A DNA stretch of 64,000 nucleotides. It comes from Paramagnetospirillum magnetotacticum MS-1. Its GTDB lineage: Bacteria > Pseudomonadota > Alphaproteobacteria > Rhodospirillales > Magnetospirillaceae. The stretch is from positions 1 through 64,000 of the forward strand of contig NZ_JXSL01000027.1 of NCBI RefSeq assembly GCF_000829825.1, given 5' to 3'. Below the pieces are notes generated by a model that saw only the letters and a list, made by a program, of their open reading frames with translations, was not told where the DNA came from and ran no database searches. The position numbers were made by a program, and so were the translations under genes. Positions 63,296 through 64,000 of the stretch are shown here, one piece after another; position 1 is the stretch's first letter, and each line of letters begins with the position of its first letter.

Positions 63296-64000
63296 CTATT
63301 CGTTATCGGCCTTGATTGCCGCGATTACGGCATCGGTGACGATCCGCGTGGTCGCCTTGCCGCCGAGGTCTGGCGTGTGCAGCGCCGGATCGGCGGTGAC
63401 CCGCTCGATGGCCCGCATCAGTCGGGCCGAGGCCGCCGTCTCGCCCAGATGGTCCAGCATCATGCAGGCGGTCCAGAAGGTGCCGATGGGGTTGGCAATA
63501 CCTTTGCCGGTGATGTCGAAGGCGGACCCATGGATCGGCTCGAACATGGACGGGAACTTGCGCTCCGGATTGAGGTTGGCGGTGGGCGCGATGCCAAGCG
63601 AGCCAGCCAGCGCCGCCGCCAGATCGGACAGGATGTCGGCGTGGAGATTGGTCGCCACGATGGTGTCCAGGGTTTCCGGCTTCAAGGTCATGCGCATGGT
63701 CATGGCATCGACCAGCATCTTGTCCCAGGTAACGTCAGGAAACTCGGCGGCCACCTCGGCGGCGATCTCGTCCCACATCACCATACCGTGGCGCTGGGCG
63801 TTGGACTTGGTGACCACGGTCAGCAGCTTGCGGGGACGCGACTGGGCCAGTTTGAAGGCGAAGCGCATGATCCGCGTCACCCCGGCGCGGGTGAAGATGG
63901 TCACTTCGGTGGCGACCTCCTCGGGGAAGCCGCGATGGGAGCGGCCGCCTTGGCCCGCGTATTCACCCTCGGAATTCTCGCGGACGATGACCCAATCCAG
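63296..64000 (-). CDS. ttuC: Tartrate dehydrogenase/decarboxylase-like (5' end outside window)
   Basis: 235 C-terminal residues are visible; the frame stays open to the right edge. LDWVIVRENSEGEY then GFPEEVATEVTIFTRAGVTRIMRFAF matches tartrate/D-malate dehydrogenases of the isopropylmalate dehydrogenase superfamily, with the metal Asp in LVDAM and the NAD-loop region EPIHGSAFDITGKGIANP. Known reactions: oxidation of tartrate with decarboxylation to D-glycerate, or of D-malate to pyruvate. The downstream glycerate kinase and pyruvate kinase favour tartrate. It is the first visible gene of the operon. Confidence 0.88.
   Translation of the reverse strand: MDWVIVRENSEGEYAGQGGRSHRGFPEEVATEVTIFTRAGVTRIMRFAFKLAQSRPRKLLTVVTKSNAQRHGMVMWDEIAAEVAAEFPDVTWDKMLVDAMTMRMTLKPETLDTIVATNLHADILSDLAAALAGSLGIAPTANLNPERKFPSMFEPIHGSAFDITGKGIANPIGTFWTACMMLDHLGETAASARLMRAIERVTADPALHTPDLGGKATTRIVTDAVIAAIKADNE

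Overview
The window is about 64 kb of GC-rich DNA with dense, mostly overlapping operons. Gene content and order (rpsF-rpsR-DUF2232-rplI-dnaB-alr-radA-cvpA-purF, fabD-fabG-acpP-fabF-mltG, a eukaryotic-like purC, a DUF1476 protein) point to an alphaproteobacterium. The abundance of chemosensory and two-component genes, the giant RTX adhesin and an anaerobic aromatic pathway fit a Magnetospirillum-like member of the Rhodospirillales. That genus is an inference from gene content; no 16S gene lies here.

Layout. 1-4539 is the 3' part of a giant type I-secreted, repeat-built adhesin, closed by a strong terminator. 4620-9720 holds a Hanks-type kinase coupled to a minimal flagellar-rod-like protein, a nucleoside 2-deoxyribosyltransferase, a PAS histidine kinase and a chemoreceptor. 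9730-11610 is the oddest stretch: two truncated 5' copies of arfB flank an AT-rich pair of lipoprotein genes just upstream of the intact arfB. 12148-15955 is a sulfate ABC transporter operon (sbp-cysT-cysW-cysA). 15977-19343 is a sensor kinase, receiver and periplasmic Cache protein operon.

19546-34908 is an aromatic-catabolism block: a PaaX-type regulator, a MarR-type regulator, three genes for 4-hydroxybenzoyl-CoA reductase (hcrC-hcrA-hcrB, with the diagnostic extra Fe-S insertion in HcrB), an XdhC-type cofactor maturation factor, an acyl-CoA dehydrogenase, a feruloyl-CoA synthetase-like ligase and a five-gene Liv-type ABC importer. Together these could import hydroxycinnamates or related aromatic acids, activate them to CoA thioesters, and dehydroxylate 4-hydroxybenzoyl-CoA to benzoyl-CoA without oxygen. 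Similar palindromes in front of the MarR gene and in front of livK suggest shared control. A HU gene sits inside the block.

35134-64000 is mostly housekeeping: purC, a CBS protein, radC, an acyltransferase, a PadR-like regulator, an ELM1-family protein with a serine protease, an unknown 441-residue protein, SDR/purF/cvpA, radA, a periplasmic binding protein, mlaF-mlaE-alr, dnaB, the S6/S18/L9 ribosomal operon, fatty-acid synthesis (fabD, fabG, acpP, fabF), mltG, and finally a tartrate-to-pyruvate operon (ttuC, glycerate kinase, pyruvate kinase) cut by the right edge.

Best candidate for something undescribed: the serial 5'-arfB fragments. The two fragments have equal length, stop at the same codon, share a 10-bp sequence at the break, and differ from the intact gene mostly by silent changes. 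This suggests repeated cassette insertion at the GGQ-coding segment of a ribosome-rescue gene, carrying AT-rich lipoprotein genes. No tRNA, rRNA, CRISPR array or intact insertion sequence was seen.
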